Shown here piece by piece: positions 51,612-62,471 of a stretch of 64,000 bases of DNA. A program made the translations under genes and the position numbers. Location of the stretch: positions 311,803 to 375,802 of the forward strand of contig NZ_BPIJ01000002.1 in the NCBI RefSeq assembly GCF_026004055.1, written 5' to 3'. The stretch comes from Meiothermus sp. Lineage in GTDB: Bacteria > Deinococcota > Deinococci > Deinococcales > Thermaceae. Every line of letters begins with the position of its first letter. Position 1 is the stretch's first letter. The notes beneath the pieces were generated by a model. It saw only the letters and a program-made list of their open reading frames with translations. It did not search any database and was not told the DNA's origin.

Positions 51612-52738
51612 CAAGCACCTCCAACGAGCGCCTTGGTCGGCGCATGGGTAATCTGGCCTTGGTGGGTTAGAAGCGCCCCGGCCAGGATTTCATCGCTCCA
51701 GTCGGGCTCGAGCCGACCCTCTTTGATAAGCAGTTTGGAAAGGTTGTAGAGGTTTTTGGCGTACATCTCGCTGGCGTGCACCGAGAGGGCGCTGGGCAGG
51801 TTCAAGGGCCCCACCACCTTGACCCCGTTCACCAGGACGGTACTGCCGGGCTGGGTCAGTTCGCAGTTGCCCCCGGACTCAGCCGCCAGGTCCACCACCA
51901 CCGCACCGGGGCTCATGCGCTCGAGCATGTCTTTGGTGATGAGGATGGGCGCGTTGCGGCCCGGTATCTGGGCGGTGGTGATGACCGCGTCCATGCTGCC
52001 CACTTCCTTGGCCAGGGCCTCGTGCTGAATTTTCTTTTCTTCTTCGGTGAGCTCGCGGGCATAGCCCCCTTCACCCTCGGCGCTGATGGGCAGCTCGATG
52101 ACCTTGGCCCCCAGCGACAGGGCCTGCTCGGCCGCAGCCTTGCGCACGTCGTAGGCCCAGACATTGGCCCCCAGGCGACGCACCGTAGCAATGGCCTGCA
52201 AGCCCGCCACGCCCACCCCCATCACCATCACTTTGGCGGGGCGGATGGTGCCCGCGGCGGTGGTGAGCATGGGAAAGAAGCGGCTGCTCTCGCGGGCAGC
52301 GATTAGCGCCGCCACATACCCTGCCACCGTGGCCTGGGAGGAGAGCACATCCATACTCTGGGCCCGGGTGATGCGGGGGATGAGTTCCATGGCCAGAGCG
52401 GAAAGCTGGCCCGTGGCCATGGCCTGTACCCGCGCCGGGTTACGGTGGGGATACATCAGGCCGGCCACAACGGTGCCGGGCTCGAGCTGGGCCAAGTCCG
52501 GGGGCTCGAGGGGCTGGACGGTAAAAACCACCTGGGCACCTTTGAAAAGCTGATCCCTGGAAACGACCTCGGCCCCCACTTGGCGGTAGGCCTCGTCGGC
52601 GTAGTACGCCTCGGTGCCGGCACCGGCCTCGAGGCGTACCTTAGAGCCTTCCTTGATCAGACGACCCACCACCTCCGGCGTTAGCGCCACCCGGCGTTCG
52701 CCCGGGGCGGTCTCTTTGGGAACTGCGATTAAAGCCAT
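51611..52738 (-). CDS. pntA1: NAD(P) transhydrogenase subunit alpha-1
   Basis: This 375-residue soluble subunit is domain I, which binds NAD(H). It is related to alanine dehydrogenase, with VPKETAPGERRVALTPE, MGVGVAGLQAIATVRRLGANV (dinucleotide motif near residues 174-194) and the mobile-loop region DAVITTAQIPGRNAPIL. AGGAGG lies four bases before the ATG. It is the first gene of the pntA1-pntA2-pntB operon. Confidence 0.96.
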   Translation of the reverse strand: MALIAVPKETAPGERRVALTPEVVGRLIKEGSKVRLEAGAGTEAYYADEAYRQVGAEVVSRDQLFKGAQVVFTVQPLEPPDLAQLEPGTVVAGLMYPHRNPARVQAMATGQLSALAMELIPRITRAQSMDVLSSQATVAGYVAALIAARESSRFFPMLTTAAGTIRPAKVMVMGVGVAGLQAIATVRRLGANVWAYDVRKAAAEQALSLGAKVIELPISAEGEGGYARELTEEEKKIQHEALAKEVGSMDAVITTAQIPGRNAPILITKDMLERMSPGAVVVDLAAESGGNCELTQPGSTVLVNGVKVVGPLNLPSALSVHASEMYAKNLYNLSKLLIKEGRLEPDWSDEILAGALLTHQGQITHAPTKALVGGA

Positions 52739-52889
52739 TCAACCTCCTAAAAAGTACCGTAGCCTTTTGGTATACCTACTCCGCAGGGAAGTATACCAGC
52801 GATGGCCTAGAGAGCAACGTCCCGGCCCCTGGGTTGACCTGTCTTCCAGGGGCTCAATACAATCGCTTTTGTTCTGATAAGGAGTGCTT

Positions 52890-53633
52890 GTGGATTTCCA
52901 GGGAAAAGTGGTGATCGTAACGGGGGGCGCCTCGGGCATGGGGGAGGCCACCGCCTGGGCGTTTGCTGAGGCCGGGGCCCGGGTGGTGGTGGTGGATCGC
53001 AACGAGGCCTTGGCCCGAAAAATTGCCGGCGAGCTGGGGGCCGAGGTGTGGGTGGGGGATGTAAGCGACTCGGCTTTTTGCAACGCCGTGGTGGAAGAAA
53101 CCGTGCAGCGGCACAGGCGGCTGGATGTGCTGGTAAATGCGGCGGGCATTATTGTGCGGGCCCGCGGCGAGGACACCACCGACGAGCAGTGGCGGCGCAT
53201 CATGGAGGTCAATGTGGGCGGCACGTTTTTCATGTGCCGGGCAGCCATCCGGGCCATGAAGCCCCAGGGGAGTGGGGCTATTGTCAACTTTGGCTCCATC
53301 TGGGGGGATCTGGGCGCCGCCGGGGTAGCAGCCTACTGTGCCAGCAAGGGCGCGGTGCACAACCTCACCCGCGCCCTGGCCCTCGACCACGCCAAGGATG
53401 GCATCCGCATCAACGCGGTTTGCCCCGGCGAGGTCAATACCCCCATGCTCCAGTCCGAACGCAAGGAACCCGTTACCCCCGAACTCCTGCAACGCCTGGC
53501 CGATACCGTACCGATGGGCCGCCTGGCCGAGCCGTTGGAAATTGCCCGGGTGGTGCTCTTTCTGGCCTCGAGCCAGGCCAGCTACATGACCGGCTCGCTG
53601 GTGCTGGTCGACGCCGGGTTTGCGGCCCGATAA
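52890..53633 (+). CDS. Short-chain dehydrogenase/reductase
   Basis: This classical SDR has 247 residues. [18 protein letters not shown] is the cofactor motif, with Asp in VVVVDRNEA pointing to NAD. The catalytic Ser lies in [11 protein letters not shown] and the Tyr-x3-Lys in [10 protein letters not shown]. The CPGEVNTPM loop fits FabG- or glucose-dehydrogenase-like members. AAGGAG lies five bases before the GTG at 52890; a GTG two codons upstream overlaps that site. An aldo/keto reductase gene follows after 13 bp, so the pair probably serves one sugar- or ketone-related path. Confidence 0.88.
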   Translation: MDFQGKVVIVTGGASGMGEATAWAFAEAGARVVVVDRNEALARKIAGELGAEVWVGDVSDSAFCNAVVEETVQRHRRLDVLVNAAGIIVRARGEDTTDEQWRRIMEVNVGGTFFMCRAAIRAMKPQGSGAIVNFGSIWGDLGAAGVAAYCASKGAVHNLTRALALDHAKDGIRINAVCPGEVNTPMLQSERKEPVTPELLQRLADTVPMGRLAEPLEIARVVLFLASSQASYMTGSLVLVDAGFAAR

Positions 53634-53646
53634 AAGGATCGAAGAC

Positions 53647-54669
53647 ATGGAATACCGCAATCTGGGCCGCACCGGCGTTAAGGTCGCACCGCTGGCGCTG
53701 GGCACCGACAACATTCTGAACCCCACCCCCGAAAACGAGGCCCGGCGGATGATCTTGCGGGCGCTCGAGGCGGGCATTAATCTGATCGACACCTCCAACA
53801 GCTACATGCAGGGCGAGGCCGAGCGGGTGATCGGGCAGACCCTCAAAGAAAGCGGCCTGCGCGACCAGGTGCTCATTGCTACCAAGGCCCACTACCCCAC
53901 CGGCCCCGGCCCCAACGACCGGGGGAACTCGAGGCTCCACCTCTTGCGGGCCTGCGAGGACTCGCTGCGGCGGCTGCAAACCGATTACATTGACCTCTAC
54001 CAGCTTCACCGCCCGGTTTTCGACATGCCCATAGATGAAACCCTTTCGGCGCTCACAGACCTGGTGCGCCAGGGCAAGGTGCGCTACATTGGCAGCTCGA
54101 CGGCCCCGGCCTGGAAGGTGCTGGAGGGCATTCTGGTCAGCGAGCTGAAGGGCTATGTGCGCTTTGTCTCGGAGCAGCCGCCCTACAATTTGCTGGATCG
54201 GCGCATCGAGAACGAGCTCGTACCCATGGCCCAGGCCTACAACCTGGCCCTTCTGCCCTGGTCGCCCCTGGCTATGGGGATGCTGGCCGGCCGCTATGCC
54301 GACGGTGCGCTCCGGCCCGAAGGCTCGCGCGCCAGCCTACGGGGAGGCATTTACGCCGAGCGGGTCTCGCCCAGGGCCGTACAGATGGGCAATCGCTTTG
54401 TACAGCTGGCCCGGGAGGCCGGGTACGACCCCGCCCAACTGGCTATCCTGTGGGTCAAGGATCAACCCGGCATCACCGCCCCCATCATCGGGCCCAAGAG
54501 CGTGGAGCAGCTCGAGCACCTGCTACCGGTGCTGGACATGACCCTACCCGAGGAGATCCGGGCGGCCTGCGATGCTTTGGTGCCGCCGGGCAGCGCGGTG
54601 GCCAACTTCCACAACTCGGCCCCCTGGATGAAGATGCAGCTCGAGGTGGGTATAGACCATAACGCCTAA
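53647..54669 (+). CDS. Aldo/keto reductase
   Basis: The 340-residue NADPH-type reductase has a TIM barrel. [20 protein letters not shown] begins the protein. The catalytic set is visible as Asp in [16 protein letters not shown] with the following Tyr, Lys in VLIATKAHY and His in [29 protein letters not shown] binds cofactor phosphate. It is closest to the YajO/YghZ-like group. AAAGGA lies nine bases upstream of the ATG. It is the second gene of the operon with the SDR. Confidence 0.9.
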   Translation: MEYRNLGRTGVKVAPLALGTDNILNPTPENEARRMILRALEAGINLIDTSNSYMQGEAERVIGQTLKESGLRDQVLIATKAHYPTGPGPNDRGNSRLHLLRACEDSLRRLQTDYIDLYQLHRPVFDMPIDETLSALTDLVRQGKVRYIGSSTAPAWKVLEGILVSELKGYVRFVSEQPPYNLLDRRIENELVPMAQAYNLALLPWSPLAMGMLAGRYADGALRPEGSRASLRGGIYAERVSPRAVQMGNRFVQLAREAGYDPAQLAILWVKDQPGITAPIIGPKSVEQLEHLLPVLDMTLPEEIRAACDALVPPGSAVANFHNSAPWMKMQLEVGIDHNA

Positions 54670-54710
54670 ATAACGCCTGCTCCGCTATGCTGCAAAAAAA
54701 GGAGTCCGCT

Positions 54711-55352
54711 ATGCGAAGCATCGTCGGCGTTCTGGTACTGCTCGCTTGCACCGCCTGGGCCCGGTGCGACCATCCCTACTACCCGGTGCGCGAGGGTTGG
54801 GTTTGGACGTATCGCTCGAGCGCGGACAAGAACACCTACACCATCCAGACCCTGGAGGTCAAAACGAACGGCTTCATCCAGCGCTTCACCTTCCCCAGCT
54901 TCGGCTTCGATAGCCGCTGGATCTGCGACGCCAGGGGCCTTACCCAGCCCGAATTCACGCAGTCTGGCCAGAGCAATATGCAGATGAAGTTCAAAACCCG
55001 CAAGGCCAGTGGGGTGCTGCTACCCCAGAACCTGCGGGTAGGGAGTAGCTGGAGCTACAGCTACGAGGTGAGCGGGGAGGCCCAGCAGGGCAACCTGACC
55101 ATCGAGCTCGAGCAAAGCATCCACACCACCAGCAAAGCAGTGGGCCAGGAGAGCGTAAGCGTGCCCGCTGGGCGCTTTATGGCCCTCAAGGTGGAGAGCA
55201 CCCAGACCATCCGTGGCACCATGAAAATGGGAGGCCGGAGCAGCCCCATGAACCTGAGCGTGAAAAGCACCTCCTGGTACGCCCCCAATGTAGGGCTGGT
55301 GAAGAGCCAGAGCGAGGGCGTGCTCATCGAGCTGGTGAGCCTTAAGCGCTGA
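54711..55352 (+). CDS. Exported hypothetical protein
   Basis: The 213-residue protein has signal peptide MRSIVGVLVLLACTAWA. The mature start (CDHPYYPVREGWVWTYRS) resembles TapB- or DUF3108-like exported proteins in which a GxxWxY strand opens a beta-sandwich. VPAGRFMALKVEST and SWYAPNVGLVKSQ support that reading. AAAGGAG lies seven bases before the ATG. The role is unknown; it is likely periplasmic. Confidence 0.75.
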   Translation: MRSIVGVLVLLACTAWARCDHPYYPVREGWVWTYRSSADKNTYTIQTLEVKTNGFIQRFTFPSFGFDSRWICDARGLTQPEFTQSGQSNMQMKFKTRKASGVLLPQNLRVGSSWSYSYEVSGEAQQGNLTIELEQSIHTTSKAVGQESVSVPAGRFMALKVESTQTIRGTMKMGGRSSPMNLSVKSTSWYAPNVGLVKSQSEGVLIELVSLKR

Positions 55353-55401
55353 GAGCGCTTCGCACGAATACCCGGTGCAAATAGTGGGAGGCGCGATGAG
55401 A

Positions 55402-55731
55402 CTACCCCAGCGCCAGCCAGGCCCACACACCCAGCGCGAACAACGCGGCCAGACCCAGCACCACCCGGAAGACCCACACCAGGTAGCCGGCCCCAAAAAA
55501 GAGCACGGCGCCCACCCCCGCTAGCCACGCACCCGCCACCGAAAGATGGCGGGCCACCCCCTCCAGCAAACCGGGGAAGTCGATGCGGATGCGCAACAGG
55601 TTTTTGTCCAGGTTGGGGTCGATGGTCTGATTGGCCAGGATGAAGGCCAGCCAGGCCAGAAGCACCCCCAGCACCACCAGCAAGCCGCCCAGGAGCTCGA
55701 GCCATAGCGCAGAGGTCACGTTGGCTTTCAT
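55402..55731 (-). CDS. Small membrane protein (DUF-like, 109 aa)
   Basis: The 109-residue protein has three hydrophobic helices: LELLGGLLVVLGVLLAWLAFI, SVAGAWLAGVGAVLFFGAG and VVLGLAALFALGVWAWLAL. The loop between the first two contains DPNLDKNLLRIRIDFPGLLE. The family is not recognised. The ATG at 55731 lies six bases after a TATCCT box, so the message is probably leaderless and shares its promoter heptamer with the divergent MFS gene. Confidence 0.75.
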   Translation of the reverse strand: MKANVTSALWLELLGGLLVVLGVLLAWLAFILANQTIDPNLDKNLLRIRIDFPGLLEGVARHLSVAGAWLAGVGAVLFFGAGYLVWVFRVVLGLAALFALGVWAWLALG

Positions 55732-55736
55732 GGGGG

Positions 55737-55743
55737 TAGGATA
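55737..55743. promoter_or_regulatory. Shared divergent -10 heptamer (TAGGATA)
   Basis: TAGGAT on the plus strand (55737-55742) lies seven bases before the MFS ATG. On the minus strand the overlapping TATCCT (55743-55738) lies six bases before the ATG of the small membrane protein. One heptamer thus appears to serve two leaderless genes whose start codons are only 18 bp apart. Confidence 0.55.
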
Positions 55744-55749
55744 CAGGAC

Positions 55750-56931
55750 ATGTCGGCTGCCCTCCGGGTTTTCATCATCCTGCTGTTGGCCTACTTTCTC
55801 TCCTACTTCTTCCGTGCTACCAACGCCGTCATCTCGCCCGACCTGCGGCAGGATCTGGGCCTTACCTCGGCCCAACTAGGCCTGATGACCAGCCTGTTCT
55901 ACCTCACCTTCGCACTGGCCCAATTGCCGCTGGGCTCGCTGCTCGACCGCTTCGGCCCGCGCTTTGTCCACCCGGCCCTGATGCTGCTGGGGGCCCTGGG
56001 GGCCCTGGTTTTTGCTTCGGCCCAGGACTTTTTCACCCTTTCGGTGGGGCGGGCTTTGCTGGGCATCGGCTTTGCTGCGGCCCTGATGGGGGCCTTGAAG
56101 GCTTTTTCGCTGTGGTTTCCGGCCTCGCGCTACGCCAGCGTGAGCAGCCTGTATGTGGCCATCGGGGCTTCGGGGGCTATCGCGGCCTCTTCGCCCTTGG
56201 CCTGGCTCAAGGAGCAGATTGGCTGGCGCGGGGTCTTCGAGTGGGGCGCGCTGGTGATTGTGGGGGTGGCGGTGGTGGTGATGCTGGGCGTACGCAACGC
56301 CCCCAAGGGCGTGGCGCTCCCCAAAAGTACCCAGGCGGGCCATGCGGGGGTCATCTGGGGCCACCCCGACTTCTGGCGCATGGGCTGGCTCAACTTTATG
56401 GTGGGGGGCGGGTTTTTGGCCTGGCAGACCCTGTGGGGTGGCGACTTTTTGTTCAAGGTGCGGGGGATGGGGGGGCTCGAGGTCGGGAGTGTGCTTTTTG
56501 TCTTCTCCCTGGCAGCGGTTTTTGGCTTTTTGTTCTGCGGCCCGCTGGCCGACCGTCTGGGCCTGCCCAGGGTACTGCTCGCGGCGGGTATGGCCTTCAC
56601 GCTGGGGCCGCTGCTGCTGGCCTTGTGGCCGCAGATGCCGGTGGCCCTTTTGTACGCGGTCTACCTGCTGATGGGCTTTACCGGGGCCTTCAACATTCTG
56701 AGCCTGGCCCAGGCTCGCCTGACCTTCCCCACCGAGCTGACCGGGCGAGCCGTCACAGCCATCAACTTCATGGGTTTTATGGGGGTGTTTTTGCTGCAGT
56801 GGGGGATGGGGGTGGTGTTGGGGCTTAGCAACTACCCTACCGCCTTGTTGATCTGGGCAGCCCTCATCACCCTGGCCCTCCTGGGGTACTGGCCCCTAGC
56901 ACAGCGCCAGCGACCCACAAGCCACCTTTAG
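55750..56931 (+). CDS. MFS transporter
   Basis: The 393-residue carrier has twelve hydrophobic segments. The loop 2-3 motif is LGSLLDRFGPRFV, repeated in the second half as CGPLADRLGLPRV. FIILLLAYFLSYFFRATNAVISPDL resembles nitrate/nitrite- or sugar-phosphate-type MFS carriers. The substrate is not identifiable. It is probably leaderless, from the box at 55737-55742. Confidence 0.9.
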   Translation: MSAALRVFIILLLAYFLSYFFRATNAVISPDLRQDLGLTSAQLGLMTSLFYLTFALAQLPLGSLLDRFGPRFVHPALMLLGALGALVFASAQDFFTLSVGRALLGIGFAAALMGALKAFSLWFPASRYASVSSLYVAIGASGAIAASSPLAWLKEQIGWRGVFEWGALVIVGVAVVVMLGVRNAPKGVALPKSTQAGHAGVIWGHPDFWRMGWLNFMVGGGFLAWQTLWGGDFLFKVRGMGGLEVGSVLFVFSLAAVFGFLFCGPLADRLGLPRVLLAAGMAFTLGPLLLALWPQMPVALLYAVYLLMGFTGAFNILSLAQARLTFPTELTGRAVTAINFMGFMGVFLLQWGMGVVLGLSNYPTALLIWAALITLALLGYWPLAQRQRPTSHL

Positions 56932-56963
56932 CCAGTTTTCATGGCCGCTGCAAGTGCGGTAGG

Positions 56964-56969
56964 TATGCT
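56964..56969 (+). promoter_or_regulatory. Probable leaderless -10 box of the subtilase gene
   Basis: TATGCT lies six bases before the ATG at 56976. A partial GGAG lies too close to the ATG to be a good ribosome-binding site. Confidence 0.4.
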
Positions 56970-56975
56970 TGGAGC

Positions 56976-59300
56976 ATGACCCGCTACTTCTGGCTTGGCC
57001 TATTCGCCCTTGTACTTACCGCCTGCCCGAACCAACCCGTCAACCCCCCGCCGCCCAACATCAGCATCAGCCTGAACCCAGGCAGCGCTTTTTCCCTAGA
57101 TATTGGCCAGGAAAGGGTTGTCACCGCCAGCGTGAGCGGCACCAGCAACACCGCCGTCACCTGGAGCAGCAGCAATGCCCGCATCGCCTCGGTAAACAAC
57201 GGGGTAGTGCGCGGAGAGTCCGCCGGAACAGCGACCATCACCGCCCGCAGCGTGGCCGACCCTACCAAGAGCGCCTCGGTGGGGGTCACGGTACTCGAGT
57301 CTCCTGCCCCACCCCCTCCGGGCAACGGGGTCATCAGCGGAACGGTTCGCATCGCCCTGCAAACCTCTTTGCAAAATGCCGACCTAACCGCACCCTTTGT
57401 CGAGGGCGAACTCATCGTGAAGTTCAAGCCCCAGGTCAGCCTGCAATCGCTCAATAGGCTTTCGGTTTTGGGGGTGGAGTTTCAGCAGGCGAGGCCGCTG
57501 GGCACCGGCACCTACCTCTACCGCGCCAACCTGCGCCGCGCCGACACCCTGGCCGCCTTGCGGGCGCTGCAAAGCCGCAGCGACGTGGAGTACGCGCACC
57601 CCAACTACATTCTTTTTGCCCAGGCTACCCCCAACGACCCCCAGTACCCCAGCCAGCGCTGGCATTACGAGGCCATCAACTTACCGGGCGCCTGGGACAT
57701 CGAAACCGGCGCTTCCAACCCGGTCAGGGTGGCGGTGATTGACGGGGGCGTGGTGGCGGGCCACCCCGACCTCGCCGGGAAGCTCCTATCGGGCTACGAC
57801 TTTTATTCCGACGCCGCCGACTCCGGCGACGGCGACGGGCGCGACCCCAACCCCGAGGACACCGCCCCCAACACCGACTTCCACGGCAACCACGTCACCG
57901 GCACGGTGGGCGCCACCACCAACAACAGCCTGGGGGTGGCGGGGGTCTCGTGGGGTGCGCGCGTGGTTCCGATTCGTGCACTGAGTGCCGGCAGTGGAAC
58001 CCTGGCCGACGTAGCCGATGCGTTGAGATGGGCTGCAGGACTAAGTGTGCCTGGCGCTCCGGCCAACGCGAACCCTGCCAGCGTGATTAATATGTCGCTG
58101 GGGGGGGCTGTAGCCTGTACCAACGCCCCAGCACTACAACAGGCCATCAACGAGGCAAATAGCGCCGGGGCCATCATCGTGGTGGCGGCGGGTAACGCCA
58201 ACGTGGACGCCAGCACCTTCAGCCCGGCCGGGTGCAGTGGGGTGATAACGGTGGGCGCGACCAACGCCGCGGGCAACCGGGCCTCGTACTCCAACTATGG
58301 CAACCGGATTGACCTGATGGCCCCGGGCGGTGAACCTTCCGGACAGCAAGTGGTGAGTACCCTGGACAGCGGGCAGTACGGGGGCAAGGCGGGCACCTCC
58401 ATGGCGGCGCCCCACGTGGCCGGCCTGCTGGCCCTGATGAAGAGCAAAAAGCCCACCCTGAGCGCCGCCGAAGGGCTCAGCATCCTGAAGGAGACCGCCC
58501 GGCCCCTGAGCACCGCCCAGTGCAACCGGCCCAGCGGCCTCGAGTGCGGCGCGGGGCTAATAGACGCGCAAGCCGCCCTGGCCCGTCTGAACGCCCCACC
58601 CCCTCGCTCGCTGGTGCTCTCGGCCAGCCCCAACGCCCTCACCCTCAACACCGGCGCAAGCGCCAACGTGACCATCGGCATCAGCCGCACCAACTTCAAC
58701 GAGCCGGTGGCCTTGAGCATAAGCGGGCAGCCCAGCGGCACCACCCCTAGCTTTAGCCCAAACCCCGTAGCAGGCAACAGCACCACCCTGACCCTCCCGG
58801 CGGGCAGCACTCCCGGCACCTATACCCTGGTGATCCGTGGCAGCGCCAGCGTGAGCGGCCAGACCGTGCAGGGCGAGACCCGCATCACCCTAACCGTGGT
58901 GCAGCCCCCCACCACCCCCCCGCCTACCCAGAACGTGCAGGGCACCCGGATTTACTTCGACGCGGTGCTGCGCGAAACCCCCACCCTGAGCCTATTGCTG
59001 GACTTCAATCCGGTGGTCATCAACCAAACCGGCACCCAGGCCCCCTACAGCCGCACCAATCTCTCGACCACCGGCCTGGTGGGCTACCGCATCTCGGCCT
59101 GGAAGGATGTGAACAACAACGGCACCCAGGACGAGGGCGACCTCTTTGGCTGGTACCGCCTAAACGGCAACATCGCCACGGTGATGCCGGACAGAAGCGG
59201 GGTGGACATCACCCTCGAGCCCGTCCTCTCCACCACCCTGACCCGCGAAAAGTGGCTAAAGCAGATGGGCTACCCGGCCCGCGAAGATACCCCACGGTAA
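56976..59300 (+). CDS. Subtilisin-like serine protease lipoprotein
   Basis: The 774-residue S8 protease has a lipobox (LTAC, Cys17). Domain order: a Big_2-like immunoglobulin domain (about residues 28-107); a prodomain-like region (ELIVKFKPQV to VEYAHPNYIL); the catalytic domain with Asp256 in VAVIDGGV, His303 in DFHGNHVTGT, oxyanion Asn407 in AAGN and Ser475 in GTSMAAPHVAG; a second Ig-like domain (about 555-655); and a C-terminal beta domain with DVNNNGTQDEGD, a calcium-type loop. It should be a surface-anchored protease. The stop codon lies inside a perfect inverted repeat (59290-59369). Confidence 0.93.
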   Translation: MTRYFWLGLFALVLTACPNQPVNPPPPNISISLNPGSAFSLDIGQERVVTASVSGTSNTAVTWSSSNARIASVNNGVVRGESAGTATITARSVADPTKSASVGVTVLESPAPPPPGNGVISGTVRIALQTSLQNADLTAPFVEGELIVKFKPQVSLQSLNRLSVLGVEFQQARPLGTGTYLYRANLRRADTLAALRALQSRSDVEYAHPNYILFAQATPNDPQYPSQRWHYEAINLPGAWDIETGASNPVRVAVIDGGVVAGHPDLAGKLLSGYDFYSDAADSGDGDGRDPNPEDTAPNTDFHGNHVTGTVGATTNNSLGVAGVSWGARVVPIRALSAGSGTLADVADALRWAAGLSVPGAPANANPASVINMSLGGAVACTNAPALQQAINEANSAGAIIVVAAGNANVDASTFSPAGCSGVITVGATNAAGNRASYSNYGNRIDLMAPGGEPSGQQVVSTLDSGQYGGKAGTSMAAPHVAGLLALMKSKKPTLSAAEGLSILKETARPLSTAQCNRPSGLECGAGLIDAQAALARLNAPPPRSLVLSASPNALTLNTGASANVTIGISRTNFNEPVALSISGQPSGTTPSFSPNPVAGNSTTLTLPAGSTPGTYTLVIRGSASVSGQTVQGETRITLTVVQPPTTPPPTQNVQGTRIYFDAVLRETPTLSLLLDFNPVVINQTGTQAPYSRTNLSTTGLVGYRISAWKDVNNNGTQDEGDLFGWYRLNGNIATVMPDRSGVDITLEPVLSTTLTREKWLKQMGYPAREDTPR

Positions 59301-59369
59301 GCTTGTCCAATGCGCATTTGCAGTGATGCCATTGACTTTCACGTATCGGTTTGCACGCTTACCGTGGGG
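59290..59369. repeat. 13-bp perfect inverted repeat spanning the subtilase stop
   Basis: CCCCACGGTAAGC (59290-59302) and GCTTACCGTGGGG (59357-59369) are perfect complements separated by 54 bp. The left arm includes the TAA stop of the subtilase. It could be a small solo palindromic element or an mRNA end structure. Confidence 0.6.
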
Positions 59370-59403
59370 GCCCCAACCTTGGAAAGGCACATGTTGGAGG
59401 CAT

Positions 59404-59838
59404 TTATCGGTGATAGGGCTCGCCCCGCTTGAGGGTTTCGACCCGGTAGAGCTGTTCCAAAAGCACCACCAGGGCCAGCTCGTGCTGAAGGGTTAGTTTA
59501 GACAAGGACAGCAGCCAGTCGGCCTGGTCGCGCACCCCCTGGGCATGGCCTTCGGCCCCGCCAATCAGGAAGGCCACGCCCTTTGAATCCAGTTCCCAGG
59601 CCTCGAGCCGGGCCTTGAAGGCCAGGGTGTTGGGGTTCTGCCCCCGCTCGTCCAACACCACCCGTTTGTAGCCTTCGGAGGCTTGCAGCAACCGCTCTCC
59701 CTCCTGGGCCTGGGAGCCTTCCTTCAAGTAGAGGAGCTCGAGCTTCCCGTAGCGCTGCAAACGCTCCAGGTACACCTCCACGCCGGCTTTGGCGTAGGCC
59801 AGCTTGGGTTTGCCAATCACACAGACGCGCAGTTTCAT
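59404..59838 (-). CDS. rlmH: 23S rRNA pseudouridine1915 N3-methyltransferase
   Basis: RlmH methylates pseudouridine 1915 in helix 69 of 23S rRNA using SAM. The 144-residue SPOUT protein has FLIGGAEGHAQGV, LSLSKLTLQHELALVVLLEQLYR and the C-terminal GEPYHR, all diagnostic. The length is slightly below the usual 155. It is monocistronic, with repeat B4 upstream. Confidence 0.95.
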   Translation of the reverse strand: MKLRVCVIGKPKLAYAKAGVEVYLERLQRYGKLELLYLKEGSQAQEGERLLQASEGYKRVVLDERGQNPNTLAFKARLEAWELDSKGVAFLIGGAEGHAQGVRDQADWLLSLSKLTLQHELALVVLLEQLYRVETLKRGEPYHR

Positions 59839-59889
59839 GGGGCTATCCGGCGTAACGATATACTTATGGGATTGAGTCTACCGGCTGTA

Positions 59890-60016
59890 ATACCAGATTC
59901 GGTTAGTTCGTCACCGAATGGTGACGAACTAACCCGACCAAAGGGAGTGCTCTAGGATTCAAAAAGATAGCCCCCAGGGTTGTTTGTTTTGAAGACTATC
60001 TTTTTGAATCCGGTAT
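59890..60016 (-). mobile_element. Family B MITE, short form, reversed (copy B4)
   Basis: This 127-bp copy is reversed relative to B1. Its termini are ATACCAGATTC and GAATCCGGTAT. Both hairpins are present and the 70-bp insert is absent. It lies between rlmH and the leader of the 2-oxoacid dehydrogenase operon. Confidence 0.85.
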
Positions 60017-60065
60017 AAGGTCTGCATTGCTAACTTGACCCCAATCAGCCCTGGAAAAAACCGGC

Positions 60066-61419
<1,354 letters not shown>

Positions 61420-61443
61420 CGGTGGAGGCTTCTGTCCTCTTTT

Positions 61444-61480
61444 GACCTAAGACCTACGACTTGTAACTTGCAACCTGCGG
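61444..61480. repeat. Degenerate heptanucleotide tandem array
   Basis: Sevens read GACCTAA, GACCTAC, GACTTGT, AACTTGC, AACCTGC. The array occupies the E1 alpha-E1 beta gap inside an operon. Confidence 0.7.
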
Positions 61481-61487
61481 AGATTGT

Positions 61488-62462
61488 ATGCCAACCATAA
61501 CCCTAATCCAGGCGATCAATACCGCCCTGGACGAAGAAATGAACCGCGACGAGCGAGTGATGTTGCTGGGGGAGGATGTGGGCAAGCGGGGCGGGGTTTT
61601 CCTGGCGACCGAGGGCCTACAACAAAAATATGGCCCCGACCGCGTTATAGACACGCCCCTCTCCGAAGCCGCCATTCTGGGGGCCGCCGTAGGACTGGCG
61701 GCCCACGGGATGCGCCCGGTGGCCGAGATTCAGTTCGCCGACTACGTCTTCCCCGGCATCGATCAGCTCTTCTCCCAGGCCGCCAAGCTGCGCTACCGCT
61801 CCGGGGGGCAGTTCACCGCCCCCATGGTGGTGCGGATGCCCAGTGGCGGCGGCGTGAAGGGCGGGCACCACCACTCGCAAAGCCCTGAGGCCCACTTTGC
61901 CCACACCGCCGGCCTCAAGGTGGTGGTGGTCTCCACCCCCTACGACGCCAAGGGGCTCCTCAAAACGGCCATCCGCGACGACGACCCGGTGGTCTTCATG
62001 GAGCCCAAACGGCTCTACCGCGCGGTAAAGGAAGAAGTACCGTCCGACGACTACCTGATTCCCATCGGCAAGGCCGCCGTCCGCCGCGAGGGAAGGGACA
62101 TCACCCTGGTCTCTTACGGCGGGCCGATGGTAGAGACGCTCAAGGCCGCCGAGGAGATGGCCGCCGCCGGGGTTGAGGCGGAGGTGATTGACCTGCGCAC
62201 CGTGATGCCCTGGGACAAAGAGGCGGTTCTAAACTCGGTGGCCAAGACCGGGCGGCTGCTGATGATCGCCGAGGCCCCCCGCACCGCCAGCGTGGCCTCG
62301 GAGGTGGCCGCCACCGTTTCGGAAGAGCTGTTCGACCAGCTGCTGGCTCCACCCCTGCGGGTGACCGGGTTCGACACCCCCTACCCGCTGGCCCAGGACA
62401 AGCTCTACATGCCCACCGTAACGCGCATTCTGAACGCTGCCAAGCGTCTACTCGACTACTAG
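61488..62462 (+). CDS. Branched-chain 2-oxoacid dehydrogenase E1 beta
   Basis: The 324-residue E1 beta subunit has [27 protein letters not shown] at the N-terminus, [20 protein letters not shown] (Glu for ThDP activation) and the C-terminal transketolase domain with [16 protein letters not shown]. It completes the ThDP site with E1 alpha. GGAG lies six bases upstream of the ATG. Confidence 0.95.
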   Translation: MPTITLIQAINTALDEEMNRDERVMLLGEDVGKRGGVFLATEGLQQKYGPDRVIDTPLSEAAILGAAVGLAAHGMRPVAEIQFADYVFPGIDQLFSQAAKLRYRSGGQFTAPMVVRMPSGGGVKGGHHHSQSPEAHFAHTAGLKVVVVSTPYDAKGLLKTAIRDDDPVVFMEPKRLYRAVKEEVPSDDYLIPIGKAAVRREGRDITLVSYGGPMVETLKAAEEMAAAGVEAEVIDLRTVMPWDKEAVLNSVAKTGRLLMIAEAPRTASVASEVAATVSEELFDQLLAPPLRVTGFDTPYPLAQDKLYMPTVTRILNAAKRLLDY

Positions 62463-62471
62463 GGAGGCCTC

